Notes: a model not told the origin generated them from the sequence alone. DNA of 64,000 bases from Steinernema hermaphroditum (GCA_030435675.1 CM059623.1:14230092-14294091); one strand, 5' to 3'; positions 44,301 to 55,895 are shown, counted from the first letter of the stretch. Program-made: numbers and translations.

Positions 44301-44515
44301 CCAAGAAGTACAAGAACACAATCGACTGTGCCGTGCAGATCTGGAAACATGAGGGATTCTTTGCGTAAGCGCTACAGTTCTTCATATCACTGGACCATAG
44401 AATGTCTAGGTTCTACAAGGGTACTGTACCCCGTCTCAGTCGCGTGTGCATCGACGTCGGAATCACTTTCATGATCTACGATTCGATCGTCGAGTTCCTG
44501 AATAAGGTGCTCTAA
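41313..44515 (+). CDS. mitochondrial tricarboxylate (citrate) carrier, SLC25A1 type
   Basis: Inner-membrane carrier exchanging citrate for malate, feeding cytosolic acetyl-CoA production. Five exons: 41313-41368, 43448-43714, 43759-43990, 44078-44364 and 44410-44515, giving 315 aa with all phases consistent. The 2.1-kb first intron shows no gene. Three ~100-residue carrier repeats are visible. Each has a PX[DE]XX[KR] signature: [22 protein letters not shown] and [11 protein letters not shown]. Further marks are [11 protein letters not shown] in TM1, [31 protein letters not shown] and [13 protein letters not shown]. These are specific to the citrate carrier branch. Exon 1 ([19 protein letters not shown]) is assigned by its CpG-rich promoter and exact phase-2 junction GG|T. 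Confidence 0.92.
41369..43447. other. intron 1 of the citrate carrier, nothing else seen
   Basis: A long intron for this window. No ORF, repeat end or RNA gene was recognised in it. Confidence 0.5.
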
Positions 44516-44904
44516 GGTGTAGGAAAAGGATAGTGTTGGATAGTTCAAGTTCGCTTAAACTTGTGTCTTCTGTTGTAAGCAATACTCCAAGATTGTGATG
44601 TTTTGTAAGAAGCAATAAGTGTATTTGTTCATCGCTGGAAACGATGAAGTAGAGAGACTATTAATTTATAAATTATTTATTATGCAGCTGGATATGGCAT
44701 GGAAATGCAAGGAGCTGAGCACTTGTACCACATCTTTATCGCTCTCTCTTGATGAAACGCAGTCGATGGAACCGCGCGACGACATCCAAGATCGTCATCT
44801 TGCGATGCTATCCGGCATCGCGCATTATCCATTAGCGATGCACTCGCGGAGACGTTTTTTTATTAAAGATTCTGTTTCTAAAACATGTCTGACAGTCACC
44901 GGCG

Positions 44905-45843
44905 ATGAACAACCTTCCCTACGCGTTCTATGAATCTGTATTTTGGGTTGGATGGACTCAGCGAAACTTCGCAATGCCGCGGGTATTCATAACTGCCAAA
45001 GAATTATCGGGTACCTTTGGAATTGTCGCTAAGCAGATAACATCGATGCTCAAATATCATGTCGCTTTTATAAGAAACAACCGAATAAGCTTTGAGAGTC
45101 GACAAGACCCGACAAGACGTGGCGAAGTACCCGAACGCCTCTGGATCGAGAAAGATGAATTTATCTCAAGCGTTACCATATATATCTTCGAGTGTAATGA
45201 GGACAAGGTTAGCAGGGAGGTCACCGATAGGATTTCCTTTCCCAATGCCATGTACTCCTTAGCCCTAGAGACAGCTACCGTCACTAAGGCGTGGATCGAC
45301 TGGGCCTGCAGATCTAAGCGACTTACCAGTCTATGTATCTTTAAAAAACTCAACGCCGAAGCTATTGACCTCTGCAAGAGACTTATCGAGACCGGGCATG
45401 TCGCGACATTACACGCTGATAGCGAGGCATTTTCGGAAGGAGCGATGGAAATGATGAAGCTATCACTTACTCAACCACAGTTCAAGTCTTTGCGCTTTAC
45501 GGAGGATGATCACCTCGAAGAACTTTTAGTATTCTGGTCGCAGAATAAGGAAGCACTTCGAGGGAAGGATTTGTATTTCAAAACCACAAGGCATGTTAAA
45601 TTCTTGGAGGGAAAACTGGAACTTTGTCCTCAAGAAAAGTTCAAACCGATTGGCAGACATCACTTCTACTATCCACTCACTCTCTTCTGGAAGCCATCGC
45701 GCCCATACAAGCTGAAGTATTGTGGAGACGATGGAGACAGCCACAATGCGTATGTGTTTTTCAATTGTGTGCTACAAGAACCCGAAGAAAGCGAGATGAG
45801 TTGTTTCGCGAGGACGCCACAAATTGGAATATTGTTCACATAA
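44905..45843 (+). CDS. 312-aa protein of the expanded F-box-like family
   Basis: Intact single-exon gene, close paralogue of the one at 37279-38205. It starts MNNLPYAFYESVFWVGWT, preceded by the shared leader ACATGTCTGACAGTCACCGG. Landmarks in order: VPERLWIEKDEFISS, DRISFPNAMYSLA, AWIDWACRSKRLTSL, EGAMEMMKLSLTQPQFKSLR, LLVFWSQNKEALRGKDLYF, KFKPIGRHHFYYPLT, RPYKLKYCGDDGDSHNAYVF, end QIGILFT. No stops or frameshifts. The family shows a common core with variable middle residues, as in proteins evolving under diversifying pressure, but that was not measured. Function unknown. It lies 390 bp after the citrate carrier on the same strand. Confidence 0.75.
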   Translation: MNNLPYAFYESVFWVGWTQRNFAMPRVFITAKELSGTFGIVAKQITSMLKYHVAFIRNNRISFESRQDPTRRGEVPERLWIEKDEFISSVTIYIFECNEDKVSREVTDRISFPNAMYSLALETATVTKAWIDWACRSKRLTSLCIFKKLNAEAIDLCKRLIETGHVATLHADSEAFSEGAMEMMKLSLTQPQFKSLRFTEDDHLEELLVFWSQNKEALRGKDLYFKTTRHVKFLEGKLELCPQEKFKPIGRHHFYYPLTLFWKPSRPYKLKYCGDDGDSHNAYVFFNCVLQEPEESEMSCFARTPQIGILFT

Positions 45844-46769
45844 ATCGCTGTTTTGGTTTATCCGTTCATAGATAATAAATCTGTAATTTACAGAAAGCTT
45901 TTTCGGAGATGTTTACAGAAGTATTATCAAATCAGTTGGTGATTATTTCGGCTGCATCAAGCTATTCAAAGTGAGAAAGTCACACTTCTGGAATAATGAA
46001 AACACTCGACTTGTGATTGCATAGGGATACGCAGGTGAGGAAACGAGCTACAAAGTGAATCTGGTTCACCACTGCGACATAAAATTGATGACGTGCACCG
46101 AGGTATCTTTCCAATTTGTTTTTATTTACCGAATGCAGCTATCCCATCAGTTTGAGCAAACTTTGAAGCAGTGAAGAGGCCGTATTCAGAAGTAGCGCGA
46201 TGATGCGGCTCCGCACGCAACGTGGAATCTCATCGCTGGATCGAAGTTGGAACGGGTCATCGACTTGTGAGCCGCTGGTGGTCGAGCGGTGCTGTCGGTC
46301 TTCGTGGCGAGATGTGGTTCGGCTTACGTTCCACACCAGCCACCGAGGATTGGAAGTGAAGCCGACAGGATGAAAATTCAGCTGAGCTCCAGCTGAGTTC
46401 TATTCGCTCTCTGAAACTGAGGCGGCTTTGTGCTCAGAGAACAATATACAACTATCTAAGTCAGATCAGTGCCTGGTGAGATCACGACGATGTTATCTTA
46501 GTGCATGCAACATTCAAAAAATAATGATTTTAAACGAAGCACACAATTCATTCCAGACGAAGAACAAAAGTATTCCATGAAGCTGTACGTGACAAGAAAT
46601 ATGCAGCACTGAAATCCTTTCGGCATACATGTTCATGTATCACGCCCGATGAACTCTCTTCCAGTTGTCGATTCGATTTGCTCCTTCGTGCATGGGGCAT
46701 GCAGTCCAAGATAGTGTCGAACCTCTCGATTGAAGAGAACAAGGACGAGCCTAAACTTCATTACCATAC
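45844..46769. other. intergenic, no supported gene
   Basis: Holds the 3' flank of the 44905 gene and, on the minus strand at about 46635-46760, the uncertain C-terminal part of the Srx-like receptor (LVLVLFNREVRHYLGL in another frame). Confidence 0.4.
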
Positions 46770-48002
46770 AATTGTGTTCGCGACACAGACGTACGAGTTG
46801 CTGAGATGGGTCAGAATCAGAGTGTCGAAGGCCAGAATCGAAATGTAGACCGTTTCTTTCATGGCGCCATTGTTGGCGATTACGATCGCTGCACAGGAGA
46901 TCATCATGGTCAGGTTTTGAACGGCCGTCTGTAAGAAGATCAGGGTAGATTGTAGTGTACAGTGCCGGACATGCAAATAAGTGCACCCCAGAAAGCTCAA
47001 CAGTTGACCCTAAATCTTGATCCAGCGATCTTATCAATCGCTTTATAACGACGTTAAGAAATTTGGGGTAAATTAACACTTATGCTCTTTTACTGGGGAT
47101 GTACTTAAACTATGTATATGTCGGTCATTGTATGAATCACTCACTTGAGCGAAGAATCGAACATCTCTGTTGAAATTCGAGTTATTTCGAGCAATCTTAT
47201 TCGCTACGCGGATGTGAATGATTTTGCTGAGAGTGACTGCGTCTGTTAAGCTAGCGATAGAGCACAGGACGAAGCAGCTCCGATTCACTATCGTTCCCGC
47301 CAGCGAGTAGTCTCTGTCGTCGTTCGCGTCGCATTTGATAAAGATGTATTCGTAGAACTTCGGACTATAGCCGATGATGCTGCAGGGGATCACTGAAGCC
47401 TGGCCTGTCCAGTTAGTTCAGCTATAGCAACCTACCGTAATATAGTGACATAATAGCCGCGACTTCAATCCAGCAATAGCCAATGATAATTGCGGTGTTC
47501 CGTTTTGAGAAGATGGTTCTGTATCGTACAGGAAAACACACAGCCACAAGACGATTTGTGGCCACTATCTGGTGCATGACACACGCCTCACAGGCGAGGA
47601 AGAGTCCAGAGGTGAAGGCGATGATACCGAAAATTGGTGGGAGAACAGGTTGGCTGCAAATCTTAGTATGGGCAAAGGAGTCTCCCTCTACTTACTATGC
47701 GGTAACTGGAGCTGAGTATACCACATGGACGATGTTTGCTCCTACTTCGCCAATGGTGCGAGTCATCCAAATGGCCCCGAATGAGTTGTGGAATATGGGC
47801 ATCTTCCAGACGACGAAGATGTTGATGATCCCGAAGACGATAGCCAGCACAGCAATCTAGAACGACTCTATCACATTCTACTCCTCTGTGCACTCACGAT
47901 CCAAATAGTGATTCCGACGATCAGATCAGTCTGCGTGGCATAGCCGCGACCTTGCAATTCACTACCGTAGATGAACGAACCTTCCGACATGTTGGCCGAC
48001 AT
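46770..48002 (-). CDS. Srx-like chemoreceptor
   Basis: Seven-transmembrane chemoreceptor that resembles the nematode Srx class. Minus-strand exons are 48002-47898, 47856-47696, 47653-47436, 47392-47145 and 46928-46770 (105, 161, 218, 248 and 159 nt; 297 aa), all in phase. An acceptor (CTTCTCAG) lies 3 nt before the ATG MSANMSEGSF. TM1-2: IAVLAIVFGIINIFVVWKMP with FHNSFGAIW; TM3: CEACVMHQIVATNRLVAVCFPVRYRTIF, the NR-AVxFPxxY feature typical of Srx; TM7: THLSNSYVCVANTIV. The expected tail (VLFNREVRHYL) continues in a different frame after TGGTAATG. Either another small exon is missed or the 3' end carries a frameshift, so functionality is uncertain. Confidence 0.7.
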
Positions 48003-51000
48003 TTCCTGAGAAGAACAAAAGTGAGACTGAAATATTTTCGGAACGAATGGACAACGAAGATTACGGGAAAGAGCGGCGAGAAACAAAAGAGTGATTCACT
48101 GCGTGGGGACAAAAACACGAGAGGTTTGAGCAGCAAAACATATTGCAAATCCAGCTACCGTATCTCAAATGGTTCCATCTCGAGCGTCGACAAAGAAGGA
48201 ACTACGAATAGGAGGACGATTGCAACGTCTTGAGAACGAGCGCGTTTGTGCTGACGTGAAAGTTGATGTACTTGTGAGCCATTTACTGAGAAACGGTCTC
48301 GAAATAGAAATAAAATATTTCGTTATCGCATTGATTAGATAAAAAGAAATAAGAATTTAGGTTGCGGTGAAGTTTCACCAATATTTACATCTTTTGCCAT
48401 CAAAAGACCACAATTGTATCATTAGAGGCGTCAAAGAACAAGGTCATTAGGTCTGTTTTCTGAAAGCACGTGTTGTATCCAACATAACCACATGTATAAT
48501 CGTAAAGTTGTTGAATAGTTGAAGCTCCTATATGAACCCTCAGAATTCAACGACTTCATTTCATTTATCAAAGACACTACGCTTTTCAGTTTCCAGTTTT
48601 ATTTCTTAAATCTGCAGCATTACACAGTGACACCAAGACACCTCTTCGACTTGATAGCGCAGGTGTTATTAGGGTAAAAAAGCGCACAGAGAAAAAAGCG
48701 CACACCGGGAACGAAATATGCCAGGTTAGCATTTGTGTATATATGCAGACAGCCTAAGTCTCGGTGAAGTTAATCTGTACTGAAGATTTTGAAGATAGGC
48801 TGCTAAACTGCTAAAGGAATTTAGGCAGTCAAAGGTACTAAAATATCAGCGAAGCTGTTAAGACAACAGGGCTCGCCCTTCGGGCTCCCTAGAAATCAAT
48901 AGGCTTCCGACTAAACCGAAGCTTAAGCGAAGCCTGGAAGTTAGACCACGAGCAAAAATGAAGAGGGGGTTCGCTTCGCTCATCCCGCAACCTAAATTTG
49001 TAGACTGTGAACGGGTTGGATGCGTGCTTTTTTTCCAGTTACCCAGTTTGTCGCGTGTTGAAGAGCTTGTTGGCCAGATGGACGGAAAACCTTTCATTGC
49101 AGGTAAAACGAAAGGCCAAGAACGACCGCTCACTGAGCTCATTCGAGCGAATCTTAGAGAGAGCGAGTGGACGACTCGACCGAAATGACGACATTTCGAG
49201 TCTCGAAACCCATCATTGGTGTTCACCAAATCAATCGAGCGAACGAAAAAAAATCACAGGTGCAGCACGGAAAGCCGTCTTCTGTTCAGCTGGCTCCAAA
49301 GACATCGGGTTCATATCAATTTCTCGGCTTCACGAATGAAAGACCACCCAAAACACTGAACTCAATAAATAAGAAACCGATGAGAACTGACTTTATGGTA
49401 ATTGCATATCAAATGGGACATGATGGGTGAAAAGATTGTCGTCTGGCTGACAACACCTGCCTATGTAAGTCTGAATAGTTGTACTAGCCCATAATTGTTG
49501 TCGTGTACTATAAAGCTAGCCCAGCCCATCATAGTACAGAGAAACGATAAGCCACAATGTAACGTCTTCTCACAAAAAAAGGAGAGAAGCATGAAGCTTT
49601 CTTGCACATGGAAATGTGTCAAAAAGAGGCACCTAATAGAGGTACACCTTAAATATATTAAAATCTGCGCTGTTTCAAAAACGACTGAACTAAGTTAACA
49701 CAATCAGTAGAGAGTATATTTCATTGTACATGAACTTAATGTTTTGGATCTTTTTTAGGACACAAATTAGCTTAACATTCATCCTACGCTTACATATTGA
49801 CATTTCCACCAATCAGGAGAACCCCAACGAAAGCGACATCAAATAGTCCATTCCTCGGGATATAAACATGTAAGATTGTCGTCTACATTCACGTCTTGGG
49901 AAAATCCAAAACTTCCTTCCTTCGATTTTGACAAATACACTTTTGTTGTTGAATATTTTCATAGTTTATGTTAAAATCTTAATCACACAGAGACAGATTC
50001 CGAGACGTAAACATGCGATGGGAGCAAGCGTAACTTTTCTCACAGTCTTCAACAATACAGGTAGTTGAGGTTTCAAAGGGTAGCAATGTCCGAAAATATA
50101 GATGAAATAGCCACATAAACCATAGAACGCGACAGTATTCATGGAAAACGATGGTAAAACAACACAACACACCTGTCGCCGTCTGCGATAACCTTAATTG
50201 TTTATATTTCTCAAACAGATTGGTATTATTTTTATAGGTACAATGAGTTAAGTTGAGTGAGCCGCCGTCCAACTTGCTTTAGCAAGGAATAATAAGAATG
50301 GCACAGTCAAAACAAGAAGTGTTTTGGCCAGTTGCTTCGCTATTCGGATCTTACTATCTGATGTATATATTTGTGTTGCAGGGAAGGATTACGATGGGTT
50401 AGGGACAAAAACAAGAGTCGCGAAATGTCACAGTGGACAAAAAGTGCGGTTAAGTATAGAAACCTTCTTTCTTGATTCTAAGTATAGATGATCCCAAGAT
50501 TTTTGATGTACAACTTCACCTTTGTCATGTGACGCTCAAAATGCGTTGCTCACAAGTACCCAACAAAGAAAAGAACTGCTTCTATTCTTTCTTAGATGGG
50601 GCAGAAGAAATTTGAGTAGAACACACCAATCCAGTTAGTTGGAGCACACAAAATAAGGTGGATTCCCATCATCGGAGGCGGGGATGAACTCTTGGATGAC
50701 ACCCAGACTACAATGCGATACATGTCCTTCTTTTTGCTTTACCTCAATCTATGTCACGCACATTAAAAGCCCAGAAAAGGGTAAACGAAGTCCGAACGGA
50801 CAGTCGAATAATCAAGGTGCTTGCAACGATTGTGACGCTCTCAGTTCCATCAGTTATTGGTCGTTGTTCTTGGTCAAGTGGACCTCTAGTCATCCATCAG
50901 ACAAAAAACTTTTGACGATCAAAGAAAGGTCGACGAACTGGCAAAGAGAAGCAAGCATAGGTGCCTGAAGCGAGTACTTTTCTCATAGAAAAGAAGTAGA

Positions 51001-52567
51001 GCTTCTTAAATGGAGATCATGAACGTATCCATGAAGACAAAGGTCACGAGGCATTAAGCTTCAATGGTGGCCTTGGAAATCTATGCTCATTTGAAAATTG
51101 TAGCGTTTCACGTAAGATAGGATTAGTTTAAGAATTCGCCAATATACTGCAGTGGAAGTTTTAAATGCCGCTTTGCATCTACCCTCTGGTATCCACGGGC
51201 AGGTGACACATTCATATCACCTGTTTATTCATTAAAAACCGGATAGCTCTGATCTCATGATCGTCTTATCTTGCGAAACGTCACATCACCATATAACTCA
51301 ATATTCAAACGCTTAAAGTTTCTATCTTTATATAAGACGAGGACGAGTTGTATGGCAAATCAAGCGACGAGTGCACATACCTGTTATTAGGCCACGGCTG
51401 GCCACGACAGGTGGACCGTTCGAGTGTACTTGTCAACAATCACCAAAACATATTTTCGTTTTATGTTCACATACTTTCCATCTCTACAGGGACTGCAAGA
51501 ACTTCAACTTCCAGCCATGGATATTCAAACAAAGACCCAGTAGCCTACTGTCGGTAAACACACGAAAGGCTGGGCGGCTTTCTCGAATGGAGACACCACA
51601 GAAAAATGAAAAATGACTGGGTTGTTACACTGAAAATGGCGCCTGATTTCAGTGAATCCTTACTGATATTATTCCATATGTTTCACTGATCGTACACCGT
51701 CGGCACTTCACTTCGGAGCTCTTAAAACAGTCTGTTGAGTACCAACGTCGTCTATTTCAAGATTTTCACATGATTTCCGATTTTTTGCCTCGCGACATTT
51801 TCTTCTTACTAGAGAACTATAAGGAAAACAAAGAAAACAATCTTCAAAGCAGGAAAGTCAGGGAACTTGCGACAAAAATAATATCTTTTCACGACTACCG
51901 CATTGCTCTCTGTGGCTTTCTATGCAACAAGTTTTGTTGAAAATAGGGACCTCAATATACAGATCCATAAATACTGTACATCGGGAAAACAATCACAGCT
52001 TTTTCAAGGAAACTAACGAAACACCTGCACATATACCGCTGGTAAGGTGGGGAAATTCTGCACAAGAGACAATCAAAAATTCTTCATCGCTGACACACGC
52101 AATTCGCGGGAGAGCAACTGGACGACCCGACCGATCGGTGTGGACACGATGTCATCAAAACAAAGTCTTTATTACACGGCAGTGGACAAAACTTCCACAG
52201 TTGGAAAGGCGAGGAAATTCTGCACTATCAAATATTGCCGAAATGGCCTCTTCCAGCTCAGACACATGCGTCAATACGCCTCCGAAAATTCTTGAGGATA
52301 GCCGCTATGACATTAGGTATAAATTCTTCTTAGACATGCTTCAAAGTGAACCATTTGGACTCAAACTATTTGTACTTGAGAGAGTAGGTCCTTTTCTGCA
52401 TCACAGTGAAAGTCATTATTTGATTTGAATTGTCTGCGTTGGATAAGCAAAGTATTTTTTTGCTCTCAGTGCGAAAAAGCCTGAAAACGGTTTTTATCAA
52501 TGTCACTAATAGAACAGCATGCTTTTTCTAAACAGAGATTTTATGAATTTCAATGATTAAGAATGCC
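48003..52567. other. 4.6 kb without a supported gene
   Basis: The left edge includes the trans-splice acceptor and promoter of the Srx-like gene. Frames at 48958-49430, 49979-50272 (minus; one hydrophobic stretch FMWLFHLYFRTLLPF) and 51922-52428 have no motifs I recognise and no coherent exons. No transposon ends were seen. Confidence 0.4.
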
Positions 52568-52579
52568 ATCGTGCTCGAT

Positions 52580-53003
52580 GACTCACTCGTGTCGCGGTGG
52601 CGAGCGGTCGGTCCCTCCGATCGCTCTCTGAGCGTCGGGTTGGTCAGACAGCAAACCCTGTGGCAGTTGTGAGTGTTCCGGCTTCCAGAGGGAATTGGGA
52701 CACCCGGAAGCCGCAGTCCCACCACCGCTGACAACAAGATGTCCAACGCCAGAAATCCGACGCCCGACGCTGCGTGAGATGTCATCCCGAAGGTCGCCGA
52801 CGCTCTGAGGACACCAACACTGAGGAAGACGCAACCCCCGAACGATTCCCAGATGCCCCCTGAAGCGCGCCGTCTCCCACCGGTTCAACATCAACGCCGC
52901 GCCAGGAATGAAGCCGTCTATAAGTGATATCCTCTGATGTCTATTAATCGGTCTCATGCAAGGCGTAACGCCTTTGATTCATGAAGTAATATCGTAATAT
53001 CGT
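52580..53003 (+). mobile_element. SINE-like retroposon, copy 2
   Basis: Plus-strand copy beginning GACTCACTCGTGTCGCGG and ending CTTTGATTCATGAAGTAATATCG, flanked by the 12-bp direct repeat ATCGTGCTCGAT (52568-52579 and 53004-53015). Internal text is colinear with the copy at 10860-11390. A TGGCGAGCGG word 20 bp from the start weakly resembles a polymerase III A box, and CCGGTTCAAC further on weakly resembles a B box. No conserved protein. It inserted just upstream of the promoter of a family pseudogene. Confidence 0.8.
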
Positions 53004-53086
53004 ATCGTGCTCGATTAGCTGCACTCGTGGAGACGTTTTGTTATTAAAGACTCTATTTCTGAAACATGTCTGACAGTGACTGACGA

Positions 53087-53340
53087 TGAACGAACTTCCC
53101 TACGCGTTCTATGAATCTCTATTTCGGGTTGGATGGAACACGCGAGACTTTTTGATTTCGCGGCTATCTAAAGGTTCGAAAGAGCTATCGGGTAACATTC
53201 GAATTGTCGCCCAATAGATAACGATGTTCAAAAAAGATACACGTTGGGATGGAAGTAAGAGCAAAGTACCCAAACACCTCTGGATCGACAAAGACACGTT
53301 TTTGTGTTTCGTTTCCATAAATATTTTCCGAAATTGAAGG
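53087..53340 (+). pseudogene. N-terminal relic of the ~310-aa family
   Basis: Starts MNELPYAFYESLFRVGWN after the same leader as the intact genes (ACATGTCTGACAGTGACTG). It continues through KELSGNIRIVAQ, a stop, then VPKHLWIDKDTF and a second stop. It breaks off at about residue 100 of the family, where sequence related to the 63.4-kb gene begins. Confidence 0.75.
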
Positions 53341-53350
53341 AATTCAGGAT

Positions 53351-54209
53351 ATGGCACACCGTCATGACGAGTACGAAGAAGCGTTGCTGACCTTCGAAAG
53401 ATCAATGTCAATAATATTGGGCTGCTTTTATTGCTTTCATATGAAGTGGCGCAAATTGGCTACTCAATGTGTACTCAGGAAGAAAGTCATCATCCGCGAC
53501 CTGTGCATTGGAACCTGGAAGGAAGACATATTCGACAAGAGCTATGCGGCTATTACGAAGTCTGCCCCTGTAGACGATGTGCCGATAGAAGAATTAGTGA
53601 ATCGAATGAGGAAAGGTCTCAAAAGGCATGTGGCTTACTGCATGTCCACGATGTAGACGGCTTCATTCCTGGCGCGGCGTTGATGTCGAACCGGTGGTAG
53701 ACGGCGCGCTTCACGGGGCATCTGGGAATCGGCGAAACTCCGGAAATGGCGGCCGAACTTCTTCTTCTCGGGGCGTTTGAGGAGGCTTCTGCGTCACAGG
53801 AGGCTTCTGAGCTCGCATCTGCTACAAAGAGATGAATCCGTGGTTCGGGGGTTGCGTCTTCCTCAGTGTTGGTGTCCTCAGAGCGTCGGCGACCTTCGGG
53901 ATGACTCACTCGTATCGCGGTGGCGAGCGGTCGGTCCCTCCGGTCGCTCTCTGAGTGTCTGGTTGGTCAGATGGCAAACCCTGTGGCAGTTGTGAGTGTT
54001 CCGGCTTCCAGAGGGAATTGGGAGACCCGGAAGCCGTAGTCCCACCACCGCTGACAACAAGATGCACGACGCCAGAAATCCGACGCCCGACGCTGCGTGA
54101 GATGTCCACGATGAGTACCTTACAAATGACCACAAGAAGGACATCCAAGGATATTGTCAAGTTCCAGAGCTTAAGAAGAAATTTGAAACATAACGCTGGG
54201 ATCGTTTGA
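53351..54209 (+). pseudogene. relic of the 63.4-kb gene, split by a retroposon
   Basis: Aligns with residues ~65-187 of the gene at 63391-63954: HRHDEYEEALLTFERS against HHEYNIAYESFKEA, then TWKEDIFDKSYAAITKSAP against IWKEEMFEKSYAAIMKSVP, and HVAYCMSTM. After a 448-bp retroposon at 53654-54101, the frame resumes with STM and ends FQSLRRNLKHNAGIV against VRSLRRALNHNAWIG. The N-terminal third is missing and the 5' side is fused to the F-box-like relic. Apart from the insertion the C-terminal frame is open. Confidence 0.75.
53654..54101 (-). mobile_element. SINE-like retroposon, copy 3, with inverted half
   Basis: Flanked by the 12-bp direct repeat ATGTCCACGATG (53642-53653 and 54102-54113), part of the interrupted pseudogene. 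The left part (53654-53903) has the minus-strand orientation of copy 1. The right part (from CTCACTCGTATCGCGG to CTGCGTGAG at 54101) is inverted relative to copies 1 and 2. The 3' tail segment is absent: the copy starts directly at TAGACGGCTTCATTCC. Confidence 0.75.
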
Positions 54210-54351
54210 GGAAAACCTTCTTTACTTTTTGTGACTGTTGCGATGTTGCTTACAAGTAGGCTTTATATGATAAATGACATGATATCAGTTTAGCAAAAAC
54301 AACACAACAATGTACAGATATAGCAAAGGGAAGGTTGGATGCTGAGCGGTG

Positions 54352-54567
54352 TCAATACCGTCTTCTGAAGTACTGGAAGAGGTCGGATAGCCTTCCTAGG
54401 GTGCGAATACCCTCGATGAGAGGATTCGTTCCCTTGATGCGGACGGAGCTGAACGGCATGGAGACGTGGTACTCGTAGCGCTTCGCCCGGATCGGGGAAT
54501 GTTCTGCGGAGACTGAGACGATGCACAGGAGGATGAGGAGAAGGACGAGCAAACGGAGGCAAGCCAT
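54352..54567 (-). CDS. small secreted peptide precursor
   Basis: 71-aa precursor. Residues 1-21 form a signal peptide (MACLRLLVLLLILLCIVSVS-A), then HSPIRAKR, a dibasic site, then the conserved core YEYHVSMPFSSVRI, and a tail ending LFQYFRRRY. The start is the second of two in-frame ATGs: it matches the paralogue at 55896, and both genes then have an ATAAAAG box about 33 bp before the ATG (here 54595-54602 on this strand). Cleavage after KR would release a 41-residue peptide with an arginine-rich end. The gene is unspliced. It may be a neuropeptide-like or antimicrobial secreted peptide; I recognise no named family. Confidence 0.7.
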   Translation of the reverse strand: MACLRLLVLLLILLCIVSVSAEHSPIRAKRYEYHVSMPFSSVRIKGTNPLIEGIRTLGRLSDLFQYFRRRY

Positions 54568-55856
54568 CGGCGGCATGCACAGATGGGATGGTCTCTTTTA
54601 TGGAATCCTGAGGTGACGTGAGATTCCGTGCGCGTGCACCCACAGAACCAATTGTCAAGATAAGCCGATTGGGGTCGGGAGTCGAGCGCCAAACAGCCAT
54701 TGTTATCGAGAGCTTGCTCGAAGATTCGGTCGATAATCTTCTGTTTACCACCGTTCAGATTTCTGGAACGTGAAACTGATGTTTAGAGGCAGAGACGGTG
54801 GGGAATCTCACGTTTAGGTAGTGGTTTTTTGAGTGAGCCTAAACAAATGGAACGCCAACTAGCGTGACCGTCTCTAGTGTCTTTTCAAACATATAAGGCA
54901 AAGTGCACAAGAGACCGCAACAGATCTTTTAAAAGCGAACAATGCGATGTTTATAGTAGCTCACGCTTCCGTTTTCAGCTACTAAGAAGCATGGAGATAT
55001 CGAAAATAGACCGAGAATGTAGAAAAAAAGGCAGGGACCAGAGAATGAAGGGCTTTTGGATTGGGTCGACAGTCATCTGAGCAAATGCGTACGTGTGAAT
55101 CAATATGGTTGGTTTCATATCTGACGTTCTACATCTGACAAAATTTTTTGCTCACCGGGAGCCACGCCGATTGGGGTGAGGTGCAGCAGAACGGAGCCAA
55201 ACACACATCACCCGAAATCAAGCTATCAACAGAGTCTTGATTTGACGACAAATGTCAAATGGCTAATTTCTAATATTTCTATGCTAATTTCTAATACCAA
55301 TCATTAATTTCCGTGTTAGCGCATTTCTTGAATATGCAGCTCATATTCAGATTTTTCTACATTACTCCGAGACCACACATGCACTTTTTTGTGCAGATGG
55401 GAATAGAATCGTTATGGTACGTTGGTCCCGGCAGGACATTTCTGATCGAGCACTAACGATCCGCATTCAGTGGACTTGATTACAAATAGTCTGATCCTAG
55501 GATAGGCTGAATGTGTGCGCACTTGACTTCACAAATCAAGCTCAATGCAATCTACACCACATCCCTGTCCAATTGGCACGTATCACTTCGAGTGGTTCCC
55601 TTGTCAGCTGTAGCCACAAACGAGCTTCCCTATGGTCATTCCCCTGGTAGCCTTATAGGTTCGTCATTCAGATTTCAAAACTCTGCGAGTTCCCATGTTT
55701 TCGCAGAGTCATGTTTGTCGGGAACGTTCCAGAATCCGGTGATGTTTTGCCTCGAAACACAATGGAATCAGCGTCTCGACTCTTGACTCTGATCGGCTTA
55801 TCTCCGCCAGGCGCCTGGGTGCACACGCACGGAGCCTCGTCTCTCCTCGGTGTTCA
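54568..55856. other. intergenic between two divergently placed peptide genes
   Basis: Contains both peptide promoters at its edges (TATA-like boxes at 54595-54602 and 55857-55863). The 1.2 kb between shows no gene that I can support. Confidence 0.4.
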
Positions 55857-55863
55857 ATAAAAG
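55857..55863 (+). promoter_or_regulatory. TATA-like box of peptide gene
   Basis: ATAAAAG 33 bp before the ATG at 55896. The paralogous gene has the same word at the same distance, which suggests a conserved core promoter with a very short 5' UTR. Confidence 0.55.
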
Positions 55864-55895
55864 GCCGCTCGGGCAGTCAGAACCCAGTAGTTCCC

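Noticed and set aside
49979..50272. Possible membrane-protein exon on the minus strand
   Set aside because: Only one hydrophobic stretch, no receptor-class motif and no partner exons.
52580..52650. tRNA-derived promoter in the SINE-like element
   Set aside because: A- and B-box words are weak matches with atypical spacing; a tRNA origin cannot be claimed from sequence alone.
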